From Bacillota bacterium (GTDB taxonomy: Bacteria; Bacillota_A; Clostridia; Lachnospirales; Lachnospiraceae), in the NCBI GenBank assembly GCA_023407175.1, contig JAEYMU010000056.1, forward strand, positions 124,001-188,000: a stretch of 64,000 nucleotides of DNA, read 5' to 3'. The translations under genes were made by a program, and so were the position numbers. How positions within the stretch are numbered: position 1 is the stretch's first letter; each line of letters starts with the position of its first letter. The notes below the pieces were generated by a model. The model made no database searches. It had not been told where the DNA came from and was given only the letters and a program-made list of their open reading frames with translations. Below, piece after piece: positions 37,685 to 46,599 of this stretch.

Positions 37685-38371
37685 TTATTCTCCATCCTCA
37701 ATTATTTTTAATGCATATCCCGCACCCCGTATCGTGCAAATGCAAACATCAGATTCCAATTGATTTAATTTTTTCCGTAAAAGGGAGACATGTATTTCCA
37801 CGTGATTATCCTCGGCATCGGTATCATATCCCCATAGCTTTTCAATAATAATCTCCTTTGAAATAATCATGGTATTCCTTTTTATCAGCAATTCCAATAG
37901 CTGGGTTTCCTTTAGGGTAAGCTTTATTTCCTTGCCTCCACAGCCAAGCAGAAGGGTAAGCGGATTTAGCTCAAGATCTCCATATTTAAGCTTACTGTCA
38001 TTTAACAGTTCCGTTTTTCTACGCCCTAATGCGCGCAAACGAGCTAACAGCTCGTCGGTATGGAATGGTTTTGCCAAATAATCATCAGCACCACTATCAA
38101 GACCATGTACCTTATCCTCTGTTCCACCTCTTGCCGTTAGCAAAATAACAGGAGTTTCAATACCGCTTCGACGCAATTCCTTGAGTATGCTGATACCATC
38201 CATTTTGGGAAGCATGATATCAAGAATGATTATATCATAAATGTCAGAAAGCCCACTGTCCAGTCCGGCTTCACCATTATACTCCAGATCAACGCTATAG
38301 TTATTCTTTTTAAGAACCTGTGCAACAGCTTCCGCTATATACTTCTCATCTTCCACCATTAAAATTCTCAT
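37685..38371 (-). CDS. OmpR-family response regulator
   Basis: ATG 38371 (8 nt after GGAG) gives 228 residues; an upstream frame lacks a ribosome site. Receiver domain: EDE acidic pocket at the start, phospho-Asp in IIILDIMLPKMDG, and Lys in LAKPFHTDELL. Winged helix: NHVEIHVSLLRKKL and GAGYALKI. It is the partner of the following kinase. A perfect 11-bp tandem repeat upstream of the neighbouring gene at 38854 is the likely binding site. Confidence 0.93.
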   Translation of the reverse strand: MRILMVEDEKYIAEAVAQVLKKNNYSVDLEYNGEAGLDSGLSDIYDIIILDIMLPKMDGISILKELRRSGIETPVILLTARGGTEDKVHGLDSGADDYLAKPFHTDELLARLRALGRRKTELLNDSKLKYGDLELNPLTLLLGCGGKEIKLTLKETQLLELLIKRNTMIISKEIIIEKLWGYDTDAEDNHVEIHVSLLRKKLNQLESDVCICTIRGAGYALKIIEDGE

Positions 38372-38461
38372 CTTTATGTCTCCATATCCGTAAGCCTGAT
38401 TAAGACAAGAGATATCCACGGCAAAGGAGCTGAACCAGTACCTATGCCGTGGATGCTTTGG

Positions 38462-38854
38462 TTAATCGTTTCCTATTGTTTGTTCACTATCCTCGGCACC
38501 GGCAGGAACATTTGTACTCCAGGTATTACCTCCGTCAGTAGAGTAGGTTCTGATACCATCTTCCACCTTGCTTAGCAACCCTTGTTCACCGTCCTTAGGC
38601 GGAATTCCATTCGTCACAGTGACTTTTCCATCTTCGCTTACCGTTACGCCTTCCGGAACATTTGTACTCCAGGTATTACCGTCATCCGTGGAGTAGCTTG
38701 CAATGCCATTCTCCATTTTAATCTGCAAGCTATTTATTGTGTTTGCTGCAAAAGCTGTTCCAGTGCTTATCGCGGCTACAAGCGCCCCGCCAAAAACAAT
38801 AGCACCCACTTTCTTTTTTGTTGTGTCCAGTCTTGATAAAATTTTACTTTTCAT
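38462..38854 (-). CDS. Small exported protein with two Asp-box repeats
   Basis: The 130-residue protein has a signal peptide (about 1-36, AFA-A cleavage) and two closely similar 23-residue units, residues 47-69 and 97-119. Each holds YSTDxGNTWSTNVP, matching the Asp-box/BNR consensus SxDxGxTW. I do not recognise a family. It lies upstream of the two-component pair in the same direction, 43 bp before the regulator frame, and its promoter carries an OmpR-type direct repeat. It may be the main output or an extracytoplasmic ligand or sensor accessory of that system (inference). Confidence 0.8.
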   Translation of the reverse strand: MKSKILSRLDTTKKKVGAIVFGGALVAAISTGTAFAANTINSLQIKMENGIASYSTDDGNTWSTNVPEGVTVSEDGKVTVTNGIPPKDGEQGLLSKVEDGIRTYSTDGGNTWSTNVPAGAEDSEQTIGND

Positions 38855-38900
38855 TGTTTATGATACCTCCAAAAAAATTTTCTAAGCAGCTGCTTGCATA

Positions 38901-38940
38901 ATTATCATAAACAATGTACCTTTAGTGAACCTTTAGTAAA
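38901..38940 (-). promoter_or_regulatory. Response-regulator-controlled promoter with 11-bp tandem operator
   Basis: CCTTTAGTGAA (38919-38929) and CCTTTAGTAAA (38930-38940) are adjacent direct repeats that differ at one base, the 11-bp phasing typical of OmpR/PhoB-family sites. The candidate -10 is GATAAT on the minus strand (38906-38901). The repeats replace the -35 region, which suggests activation. Confidence 0.75.
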
Positions 38941-39060
38941 CACTAAGATTATAAAAAATATTTATATGAGTCCTAAGTATGAAATACCATATATTCATAT
39001 TGATGGCTGGTTTTCATATATTATATAAAATATAAATAATATTTTAAAGGATATTTATAT

Positions 39061-39987
39061 ATGTGTACAGCAATGACCTTACAATCCCAATCCAGTGAGC
39101 TGTTTTTCGGGCGAACCATGGACTTTTCACATGATATTATACCTCAGCTTTATATCGTCCCCAGCTCCTATGTATGGTATGGCAGCTTAAGCAATAATGA
39201 AATGAGAGATTCCTATCGATTTATCGGACTTGGTCAGGAGCTTGATGGGATTCTTGGTTTTTTTGATGGTGTCAATGAGAAGGGCTTTGCAGCAGCGGTT
39301 TTATATTTTGCCGGCTATGCCCAGTATAGTACAGCAGCTCATAAGGACGCAGAACCGATTGCATCCATTGATTTTCTCCACTATATTCTGGGCCGCTGTG
39401 CTTCCGTAAAAGATTTACCTGATCTATTAAAAGCGATCACTATCGTAGGTGCTCCGGACCCTGTTACAAAAACAATAGCACCCTTACACTGGATAGCTAC
39501 CGACAGAAGCGGGGCATGTACCGTAATTGAACCGACCGGTAGGGGTCTGGAGTTAATCAATAATCCCATTGGTGTTATGTCCAACAGCCCTGACTTTCAT
39601 TGGCATATGACGAATTTAAGAAACTATATCGAGGCTTCTCCAACGCAAACAGAGGAGGTCTTTTGGGACAATATCCGGTTAACTCCCTTCGGGCAGGCCG
39701 GAGGAACAATACCCCTCCCAGGTGGCTTTACCTCTCCGGAACGCTTTGTACGAACTGCTTATCTAAAAGCACATTTACCAAAGCCGAAGGATAGCAATGA
39801 AGCAATTGCAGCATGCTTTCATATCCTGGAAAGTGTGTCCATACCAAAGGGAGCCGTCCTAACCAGTCGAAACACCTATGATTATACAAAATATACGGCC
39901 TTTATTAACACCAGTACCTGTGAATACTTCTATAAAACCTATGACGACATAAATGTTAGGACAGCTGGTATTTGGCAAACGAAGTAG
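39061..39987 (+). CDS. Choloylglycine hydrolase-family (Ntn) amidase
   Basis: Members are bile salt hydrolases and penicillin V acylases. The 308-residue protein keeps the N-terminal nucleophile C2 (exposed after Met removal), R18 and D21 (FGRTMDF), and the NSPDFHWHMTNLRNY block with the oxyanion/substrate Asn. The NSPxFxWHxTNLR pattern is closer to the penicillin V acylase group than to bile salt hydrolases, but substrate cannot be fixed by eye. There is no signal peptide. A weak AAAGGAT ribosome site lies 7 nt upstream. Confidence 0.9.
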   Translation: MCTAMTLQSQSSELFFGRTMDFSHDIIPQLYIVPSSYVWYGSLSNNEMRDSYRFIGLGQELDGILGFFDGVNEKGFAAAVLYFAGYAQYSTAAHKDAEPIASIDFLHYILGRCASVKDLPDLLKAITIVGAPDPVTKTIAPLHWIATDRSGACTVIEPTGRGLELINNPIGVMSNSPDFHWHMTNLRNYIEASPTQTEEVFWDNIRLTPFGQAGGTIPLPGGFTSPERFVRTAYLKAHLPKPKDSNEAIAACFHILESVSIPKGAVLTSRNTYDYTKYTAFINTSTCEYFYKTYDDINVRTAGIWQTK

Positions 39988-39989
39988 CG

Positions 39990-40703
39990 CTATTTTATTT
40001 CAAAGGTATCCAGCATGGAATGAATTCTTGCACCGTACCCTTCCTCAGCCTCTAAAAAGTACTGAGCTTCAAGGATGTATACGGAGGTGCCGTTTTCAAT
40101 AATATAATAATTTCGAATGATAGAATTCCATTCTGAACCGGCGCGGGCTGTTACTACAGTTCCTTTATAATTTCCTATGGAAACATCAGTGGTTATCTCT
40201 GATTTTAAGCTGCTTTTAGAAAGTGTATCTGACAGTTCTTTCGTATAATCAGAAGCACTTTTATTATCAAGGTGCTTTATACTTAGATATACATAAGGAT
40301 AAATTGCAGGATCAGGGTTTTCTGCTACAAAAGTATCGGCTTCGTCTTTATTGGAATATTCGAATCTGTCAACATCATACATAATTTCATAACCATCGCC
40401 TGTATGCCATAAGCCATTGATTGTCTCTTTCATCCCTTCAATCTCAATTGTTACAGGTGTAGGACTTATTGCAGTACCTGAATTATCAGGCTCCTCTTTC
40501 GCTTCTTCAGCGGAGTCTGTAGCCTCAGGTGCTTTCGTTATTTCTTCATTTACAGATACGTTTTCATAAGCTTCGGAATCAATTTTATCCTCAAGAGACG
40601 CAGCGTCTGCTATGACAACCGGATTCCTTTCAATATCAGCTCTTGAGCAGCCGGTAAAGCCAAGGGCAGTGATTACAGATATTATTAGTATTATTTTTTT
40701 CAT
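39990..40703 (-). CDS. Putative lipoprotein
   Basis: The 237-residue protein has a lipoprotein-like signal (MKKIILIISVITALGFTGC, Cys19; the -3 position is Phe, which is unusual). A Glu/Ala/Thr/Ser-rich spacer (about 35-85) leads to a folded domain of ~145 residues, with no motif that I recognise. It lies downstream of a two-component pair on the same strand, 126 bp away, and may be part of its output. Upstream there is a perfect palindrome. Confidence 0.75.
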   Translation of the reverse strand: MKKIILIISVITALGFTGCSRADIERNPVVIADAASLEDKIDSEAYENVSVNEEITKAPEATDSAEEAKEEPDNSGTAISPTPVTIEIEGMKETINGLWHTGDGYEIMYDVDRFEYSNKDEADTFVAENPDPAIYPYVYLSIKHLDNKSASDYTKELSDTLSKSSLKSEITTDVSIGNYKGTVVTARAGSEWNSIIRNYYIIENGTSVYILEAQYFLEAEEGYGARIHSMLDTFEIK

Positions 40704-40725
40704 CGCAGTTCCTTCTTTCTATATA

Positions 40726-40751
40726 ATTTAACAGAGTTGTTTCTGTTAAAT
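40726..40751. promoter_or_regulatory. Palindromic operator candidate before the lipoprotein gene
   Basis: ATTTAACAGA (40726-40735) and TCTGTTAAAT (40742-40751) form a perfect 10-6-10 inverted repeat 23 bp upstream of the lipoprotein start, overlapping likely promoter sequence on the minus strand. It has no T-run, so a protein-binding site is favoured over a terminator. Confidence 0.55.
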
Positions 40752-40829
40752 ACAGTATAATGACAGAAGTTATCAGATTCACAATGAGGTTGTAACAGAC
40801 TTGTAAATGATACGGATACAGGTAATTGT

Positions 40830-42215
40830 CTAGCCTGGAAGTGTAATGGTAACTGCAGTACCTTCCCCCTGTATCGACTGGATATCCATGCTGCCGGAAT
40901 GCAATTCCACGATCTTGCTGCATATGGATAATCCAAGTCCCGCACCGCCCGTTTTTCTTGATCTTGATTTATCAATTCTGTAGAAGGGTTTTGTCACCTG
41001 CTTAAGCTTGTCTTCCGGTATCCCCATACCGGTATCCCTCACGATTATCTTAGATAAATCCTCCTGATTATAAATTTTGACATGGATACTTCCCCCCGTT
41101 TCCATGGCCTGCAAACTATTTTTAATCAAATTACCTAAAAGCATATGAAAGAGAGTTTTATCTACCTTAAGATAATCAGCAGATATTTCTTTGGTAAAAT
41201 TTATATTCTGTTTTATCAGCTCAGGATGAAAGGCTTGACGGACCTCTTCTACTAATTCCTCGCAAGGGCACTGCTCACGTTCAATATTATGTTCTCTAGC
41301 AAAACTAAGCACCATTAATTTCGAGAACATATCCCTTATTCTCCTGGCTTCGGAGTGAATATACAAAGCCGCGGTTCTTTTCTGCTCTTCCAGGGCATTC
41401 GCATTTAATAAAAATTCAGAGTATCCCTGAATAGAGGTTAACGGTGTATTCATTTCATGGGATAAATCATCAATAAAAGCCTGCAGCTCCTTCGCCCTTT
41501 CCTCCAATTCCTGCGTCCTGTCCTTTATATCCCTGGCCATTTGATTAAAAGCATCGGCTACATCCTTGAATTCCTTATCCTTTTCCAATAGGTAAATATC
41601 ATAATTGCCGGAGGAAACAGCCATTGCTCCCTTGTGTAAAGCATTCAGAGGACGGGTAATCCGCTTGGCATATAGATAGGAAAAGACGCCCAGGAAACCG
41701 GTAAGAATAATCAGCAGAATAAAATACAGCCTGATACTATTACTTCTGGCCTCATATATTTCGCTGATATCCCTGGCATACAAAAGTACGGCATTATCTG
41801 CAATCAAATCTGATATTAGAATATAGTCATGAGAAGCAGAATGGATGATCTGCGCTATTTTTTCATTCTCCTGGACATCCAGCAGAGCCTGATAGGTATC
41901 CGGATTTAAGGAAGAAATATTGTTATAAATATATTTGTCATTGGTATATAACCCTAAGGAAATGCCTTTGTTTTTGTAATATTCTCCATATCGATCCATG
42001 ATAACTGAAAGAGTATCTGAGGATGTCCCGGAAAAGTCCAGACTGTTGCCAAGTGAAATCCGTATCAGTTCAAATTCTCCCAGGGACCTTTCCTGTTCTC
42101 TGTTAATACTGGTTATATGGTTTTGGTTAATGATATAAACAACGCTGATCGTAAGAGCGGATAAGGATAAAATTAAAATGCTCAAAAAAATCTTAATCCA
42201 TAATTTCACGTTCAA
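40830..42215 (-). CDS. Sensor histidine kinase
   Basis: The 461-residue protein has membrane segments at about 7-29 and 164-184 with an extracytoplasmic loop between, a HAMP domain (KRITRPLNALHKGAMAVSSG), HisKA (DLSHEMNTPLTSIQG) and a complete HATPase domain (GNLIKNSLQAME, DTGMGIPEDKL, GAGLGLSICSKIV). Its ATG overlaps the regulator stop by ATGA. The stimulus is unknown. The adjacent lipoprotein could be a target or accessory. Confidence 0.94.
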   Translation of the reverse strand: MNVKLWIKIFLSILILSLSALTISVVYIINQNHITSINREQERSLGEFELIRISLGNSLDFSGTSSDTLSVIMDRYGEYYKNKGISLGLYTNDKYIYNNISSLNPDTYQALLDVQENEKIAQIIHSASHDYILISDLIADNAVLLYARDISEIYEARSNSIRLYFILLIILTGFLGVFSYLYAKRITRPLNALHKGAMAVSSGNYDIYLLEKDKEFKDVADAFNQMARDIKDRTQELEERAKELQAFIDDLSHEMNTPLTSIQGYSEFLLNANALEEQKRTAALYIHSEARRIRDMFSKLMVLSFAREHNIEREQCPCEELVEEVRQAFHPELIKQNINFTKEISADYLKVDKTLFHMLLGNLIKNSLQAMETGGSIHVKIYNQEDLSKIIVRDTGMGIPEDKLKQVTKPFYRIDKSRSRKTGGAGLGLSICSKIVELHSGSMDIQSIQGEGTAVTITLPG

Positions 42216-42868
42216 TGCACCTCCAGCCTGTAACCAAACTTAAATACGGTTTTAATAATATCCTCCCATTCTAATTTCTTTCGAAGTCTTTGAATATGCA
42301 TATCAACGGTTCTGGTTTCTCCGCTGTAATCATAGCCCCAGGCAATACTTAACAGCTGTTCTCTGGTAAGCGCCAGATTTTGATTTAAGATCAACGCTTC
42401 CAGGAGCAAGTACTCCTGTGCAGTCAGATCAATCACCTGACTATCCTTCCGAACCAAATGCTTGTTTAAATCAACCGTAACCTTGTTGTAGGTAAATATA
42501 TTTTTACTTTTTCCTTCTCTTCTTAAAACTACATCAATTCTTGCTATCAGCTCCAGCGTTTCAAAGGGTTTAATAATATAGTCCTCAGCTCCCAGGTTTA
42601 ATCCCTTCACCCGGTCCGTCAAGGAGCTTTTAGCAGACAGGTAAATAACGGGAACCTTCGCCTTCTTAAAATCATCGATTAATTCAAAGCCGTCTTTTCC
42701 CGGAAGCATAATATCCAATAAGCACAGATCAAAATAACCTGTCCGTAATTTTTCCAAAGCTTCCTTGCCGTCAAAGGCCTGCTCACTTGTATGCCCTACC
42801 ATGGAGAGATTCATTACAATTAGGTCGCTTATGGATTTTTCGTCATCTACTATCAGTATATGTCCCAT
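42212..42868 (-). CDS. OmpR-family response regulator
   Basis: The 218-residue protein has a receiver domain (DDEKSISD, phospho-Asp in CLLDIMLPGKDG, KPFETLELI) and a winged helix (RTVDMHIQRLRKKL, FGYRLEVH). It forms a coupled pair with the following kinase. Confidence 0.94.
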   Translation of the reverse strand: MGHILIVDDEKSISDLIVMNLSMVGHTSEQAFDGKEALEKLRTGYFDLCLLDIMLPGKDGFELIDDFKKAKVPVIYLSAKSSLTDRVKGLNLGAEDYIIKPFETLELIARIDVVLRREGKSKNIFTYNKVTVDLNKHLVRKDSQVIDLTAQEYLLLEALILNQNLALTREQLLSIAWGYDYSGETRTVDMHIQRLRKKLEWEDIIKTVFKFGYRLEVH

Positions 42869-42974
42869 ATAAACTCCTTTATTTCACATGAATACTTCTA
42901 TTCTTCCTATTAATTATACCGTATAACCATGGTTTTGTTTTAACAATTTAATTTATCATAATATATTCAAATAA

Positions 42975-43044
42975 AAGGCCATTTGACATACGCTCGAATT
43001 TTATTTTCCCTGATGAAAACTCAAGCATGTATTCAAATGACCTT
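42975..43044 (-). terminator. Terminator of the drug-export operon
   Basis: A long imperfect stem pairs AAGGCCATTTGA-ATAC (from 42975) with GTATTCAAATGACCTT (to 43044). Read on the minus strand it ends in CCTTTTATTTG. It lies just after the ABC permease stop and before the response-regulator operon. Confidence 0.65.
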
Positions 43045-43074
43045 CCTATCCTGTTAATGAGGTTTCTGAGGCTG

Positions 43075-44688
43075 TTAAGCTCCTTCCACCATATCCCGTT
43101 TGCCATATCCAATATAGCCCAATACCATCAGGGCAACACTGATCACTGTCATAATAACAAAGATTGCTCCATCAAACTTATCCACCGGCATCCGTGGAAC
43201 CCAGCTTTGAACGGCTGTTTTTAAAAACCATTCCGGCAAATCCAAAATTCCGCCAAAGTAGTTTAAAGCAAAGGAATAACCAAGATACGCATAAATAGCT
43301 TTCCCCAGTCTTGGCATCCAGCCCAAGACCAATGCTGCCAGTCCGATAAAAAACAGCACAGAGGGCAGGAAGTTATAGCCTGCGGCAAAAAAATCTCTCA
43401 TATTCATAGATGCGCTGTCACCCATTGCAGAAATCGCTGTACCCCCAAGACCGATTGAAGCCAGCAAAATCCCCACTACTCCGGCAGCGATTGCCAAAAT
43501 GACACTCGTCCAATAAAGTTTGGCCCGAGTCACCTTTGTAGAATAAAGCTGGCTCAAATGCAGCCGTACTTCCTCTGCGAAAAGTTTGTTAACAATGGCA
43601 ATTGGTAAGATAGAAACCAATCCAATCATTACCATCATAATGGTTCCGGTAAACGATTCTTCGATTGAAACACCCGCCAGCGTAAACATTTGGCTCATCA
43701 TTTCATTGCTTCCCAGGAAAGCCTGCATATCTCCATAAATTGAACCATAGGCCGCTCCCATAACTACGAAAGCAATCAACCAGCTAATCATTACGCCCTT
43801 GTTAATCTTAGTAAACAAGCCAGATACGGACAGCAATGATTCCTTTGCTGTTTCCCGTCCTTCTCTTTCAGGCAGATAACCTGCTCCCATATCACGACCG
43901 CCCTCCAGGGCAAAAGCAATGATCACCGCAAGGAGGCAAAAAACTACCGCGTAAATCAGAGGTATCCAATTATTTTCAGTAAATGGATAAGTCAGATAAG
44001 TCCAGCCCATGGGATTGATCATCGAGAAATCAACATTTGACACATCTGTACCGGCACGAACAATATAGAGCAGCCCTACTATTCCAAGAGAGGAACCGGT
44101 GGCACCGGAGGAGGTCGGCATAATCTGAGCCATAACCAATGCAATCACAGCTCCCAGGATACCAGCGATTCCGACTGATGCACCAAACAGGAACGATCCC
44201 TGGGCAGAAATCGTAGCTGCTCCAAAGCTGGCCATAATTACTCCGGTAAGAAGCGCTAATAAAATATTGATAAGTACTGTTTCGGCAAGCACCGCAAGAG
44301 AATTCGCCTGGCGACCTACCCGAAAGGAACGCACCAGCTCTGTAAGTCCATGATCTTCTTCCTTGCGGGTATGGCTCACAACATGTAAAACAGCGATAAT
44401 CATTGCAAACAAACCGCAGAATAACAACATTTCATTCGCATACATCGCACCTAATGTATAATCTGCCGCTGTGTCTACCGGTGTCGGGCCAACCATTGAA
44501 ATCATAGCCGGATTTTGCATGGTTTCATACATTCCCAGCAAACCCTGCCCCTTGGCAATTTCTTCAAAAGCCGGGACATAAGCCCCTGAAAACAAGCCCA
44601 GACCTAAAACCCAGATGATAATCTTTTTCCAATCACGTTTCAGATATTGTACAAATAGTGCATCCCAACGTGCGAATTTTTCTTTCAT
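43075..44688 (-). CDS. ABC-type exporter permease
   Basis: The 537-residue integral membrane protein has about 12 hydrophobic segments in two similar halves, the layout of ABC-2 exporter permeases annotated as polyketide antibiotic exporter-like. It follows the ATPase gene by 23 bp and is the last gene of an SMR-MarR-ABC operon. It probably exports an antibiotic or lipophilic cation. Confidence 0.85.
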   Translation of the reverse strand: MKEKFARWDALFVQYLKRDWKKIIIWVLGLGLFSGAYVPAFEEIAKGQGLLGMYETMQNPAMISMVGPTPVDTAADYTLGAMYANEMLLFCGLFAMIIAVLHVVSHTRKEEDHGLTELVRSFRVGRQANSLAVLAETVLINILLALLTGVIMASFGAATISAQGSFLFGASVGIAGILGAVIALVMAQIMPTSSGATGSSLGIVGLLYIVRAGTDVSNVDFSMINPMGWTYLTYPFTENNWIPLIYAVVFCLLAVIIAFALEGGRDMGAGYLPEREGRETAKESLLSVSGLFTKINKGVMISWLIAFVVMGAAYGSIYGDMQAFLGSNEMMSQMFTLAGVSIEESFTGTIMMVMIGLVSILPIAIVNKLFAEEVRLHLSQLYSTKVTRAKLYWTSVILAIAAGVVGILLASIGLGGTAISAMGDSASMNMRDFFAAGYNFLPSVLFFIGLAALVLGWMPRLGKAIYAYLGYSFALNYFGGILDLPEWFLKTAVQSWVPRMPVDKFDGAIFVIMTVISVALMVLGYIGYGKRDMVEGA

Positions 44689-44711
44689 AATATTTTCCTC
44701 CGTTCCAACTC

Positions 44712-45593
44712 TTAGACTTCATAATGACGCATGAATAAGTCTTCAAGCGTTGGCGGCACAGCTTCAAACTTCTTAACACCCAAGTTTGCCGCTTCTGACA
44801 AAATATCATTGATATATTCATTATCCACAGAGAATGTGGCTTGATTGCCCTTCTGCTTGAAATCATGAACTCCGTTAACAGATGCCATCTTAGCCGCATT
44901 CCCTTCTGTTACTAAAGTAACTGTAGAACGGGTTAAATGACGCAATTCATCCAATGTCCCAGTCTCAACGACTTTTCCCTGACGAATGATAACCACCTTA
45001 TCTGCCAGACGTTCGACCTCACTCAAGATATGGGAGGACAACAAAATTGCTTTCCCTGCATGCTTGATTTTTTCAACTTCATCCTGAAAAACCGCTTCCA
45101 TTAAAGGGTCAAGGCCAGAAGTCGGTTCATCGAAAATATATAAGTCGGAGTCAACCGACAACGCTGCAATCAAGCCGACTTTTTGACGATTTCCTTTTGA
45201 ATAGCTTTTTGATTTTTTCTTAGGATCCAATTCAAAACGTTTGATCAAATAGTCCCGTTTTTCCTTGTCTCCGCCGCCATGCAATTTAATAAATAAATCA
45301 ATAATTTCTCCGCCTGTTAAGCTGCCCCAAAGTGCCACATCCCCTGGAACATAGGAAATTCGCTTATGTATCTCAAGACTATCCTTCCAGACATCCTTAC
45401 CAAAAATTTTCACATCACCGGCATCGCGATTGATAATTCCCAGCAAGGTACGGATTGTTGTTGACTTTCCTGCTCCATTCGGCCCGATAAAGCCGACAAC
45501 CTCCCCGGCATTTACTGTGAAGGTTACATCATGCAATGCTTTAAATTTACCGAATTTTTTTTGCAGTCCTTGTACTTTTACGATTTCTTCCAT
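44712..45593 (-). CDS. ABC transporter ATP-binding protein
   Basis: The 293-residue protein has Walker A GPNGAGKSTTIR, the signature region SYSKGNRQKVGLIAAL (SKGNRQK in place of LSGGQ, common in DrrA/BcrA-like exporters), Walker B LYIFDEPTSGLDP and the switch His in LLSSHILSEVERL. A ~70-residue C-terminal domain follows. It energises the permease encoded next. A 10-bp palindrome AAACTAGTTT (45622-45631) lies 28 bp upstream and may be a MarR site. Confidence 0.93.
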   Translation of the reverse strand: MEEIVKVQGLQKKFGKFKALHDVTFTVNAGEVVGFIGPNGAGKSTTIRTLLGIINRDAGDVKIFGKDVWKDSLEIHKRISYVPGDVALWGSLTGGEIIDLFIKLHGGGDKEKRDYLIKRFELDPKKKSKSYSKGNRQKVGLIAALSVDSDLYIFDEPTSGLDPLMEAVFQDEVEKIKHAGKAILLSSHILSEVERLADKVVIIRQGKVVETGTLDELRHLTRSTVTLVTEGNAAKMASVNGVHDFKQKGNQATFSVDNEYINDILSEAANLGVKKFEAVPPTLEDLFMRHYEV

Positions 45594-45684
45594 TCCACTA
45601 AAACTCCTTCTAAAATATTTTAAACTAGTTTTATAACGGCTTTCCAGTTTAAGGCAAAGTTTAAATTTTAGAGCATCAATATCG

Positions 45685-46131
45685 TCATCTTAAAAGAAAT
45701 TTATTCAAGGAACCTGCGAGCACAGAAAAGGTTTCTGATATAGCCAAGCGTTGTTCCTGCGGAATACTCGAAAATGCTTCCAATTCCATCATTCTGAGTT
45801 CATCAAGTATGCTGCTTGCATATTGCGCTCCCTGTTCTGTAAACTTTACAATCTTATTTCTGCGGTCTTGGGGATTTGCTTCCCTCAAAATATAACCCTT
45901 TTTCTCAAGTCCCGAAAGTACTAACGAAACTGTTTGTTTCGGCAAAAACAATTTACTTCCAATTTCATTCTGAGTACAATAAGGTATGCTTGTATTTATT
46001 ACATATAATATGAACACAGTTGTTTCATTTGTATTGCGATTCTGCGCCCAAACACGGTATAGATCATTAATCCGGAACCAAAACTCATAATAAATATTAA
46101 TCTGTTCAATTATTTTATCTTTTTCATCCAT
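45685..46131 (-). CDS. MarR-family transcriptional regulator
   Basis: The 148-residue winged-helix protein has the recognition helix LPKQTVSLVLSGLEKKGYI and the wing tip ANPQDRRNKIVKFT, the DxRxxx motif of MarR proteins. It sits between SMR and ABC transporter genes and probably represses the operon until a drug binds it. The gap before the ATPase is 91 bp. Confidence 0.9.
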   Translation of the reverse strand: MDEKDKIIEQINIYYEFWFRINDLYRVWAQNRNTNETTVFILYVINTSIPYCTQNEIGSKLFLPKQTVSLVLSGLEKKGYILREANPQDRRNKIVKFTEQGAQYASSILDELRMMELEAFSSIPQEQRLAISETFSVLAGSLNKFLLR

Positions 46132-46163
46132 ACAGATAGTCTCCTATGAATTATGATAACTGA

Positions 46164-46487
46164 TTAATGAGCAGTGCCGCTTAAATTCAAACCCACTACT
46201 CCCGCTACAATAAGAATTACAGAAACTATTTTTAGCGGATTAATACTCTCTTTAAATACTAAAATTCCTATTACCGATATAACAACGATTCCAACTCCGG
46301 ACCATATAGCATATGCAACACTAACCGGTATTTTATTTAAGGACAGCGTTAAAGAGCCGAAACATAAGACATATGCTGCAATCATTCCTAAACTTGGCCA
46401 TAACTTTGTAAATCCGTTTGACATTTTCATCAGTGTTGTTCCAAAAAGCTCAAGCACGATAGCGAGTGATAAGAAAAACCATTCCAT
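46164..46487 (-). CDS. SMR-family multidrug/quaternary-ammonium efflux protein
   Basis: The 107-residue, four-helix protein carries the membrane Glu (E13 in LAIVLELFGTTLMKMSNGFT) that couples proton and substrate, and the VAYAIWSGVGIVVIS loop/helix typical of the Qac/EmrE branch. It is the first gene of the operon, behind a 28-bp palindrome. It probably works as a dimer in the membrane. Confidence 0.95.
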   Translation of the reverse strand: MEWFFLSLAIVLELFGTTLMKMSNGFTKLWPSLGMIAAYVLCFGSLTLSLNKIPVSVAYAIWSGVGIVVISVIGILVFKESINPLKIVSVILIVAGVVGLNLSGTAH

Positions 46488-46513
46488 TAAAAGCCTCCTA
46501 AATGTTCATCTTT

Positions 46514-46541
46514 AATATTAGTCCAACTATGGACTAATATT
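46514..46541. promoter_or_regulatory. 28-bp palindromic operator upstream of SMR operon
   Basis: Arms AATATTAGTCCA (46514-46525) and TGGACTAATATT (46530-46541) are perfect complements around a 4-bp centre. The site lies 27 bp upstream of the SMR start, in promoter position. The MarR protein of the operon is the natural candidate binder. Confidence 0.8.
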
Positions 46542-46599
46542 AGTATAAGATTTAATTTTGGATTTGTCAATGCAGTAACGGTATGAAATAGTTCTAACT

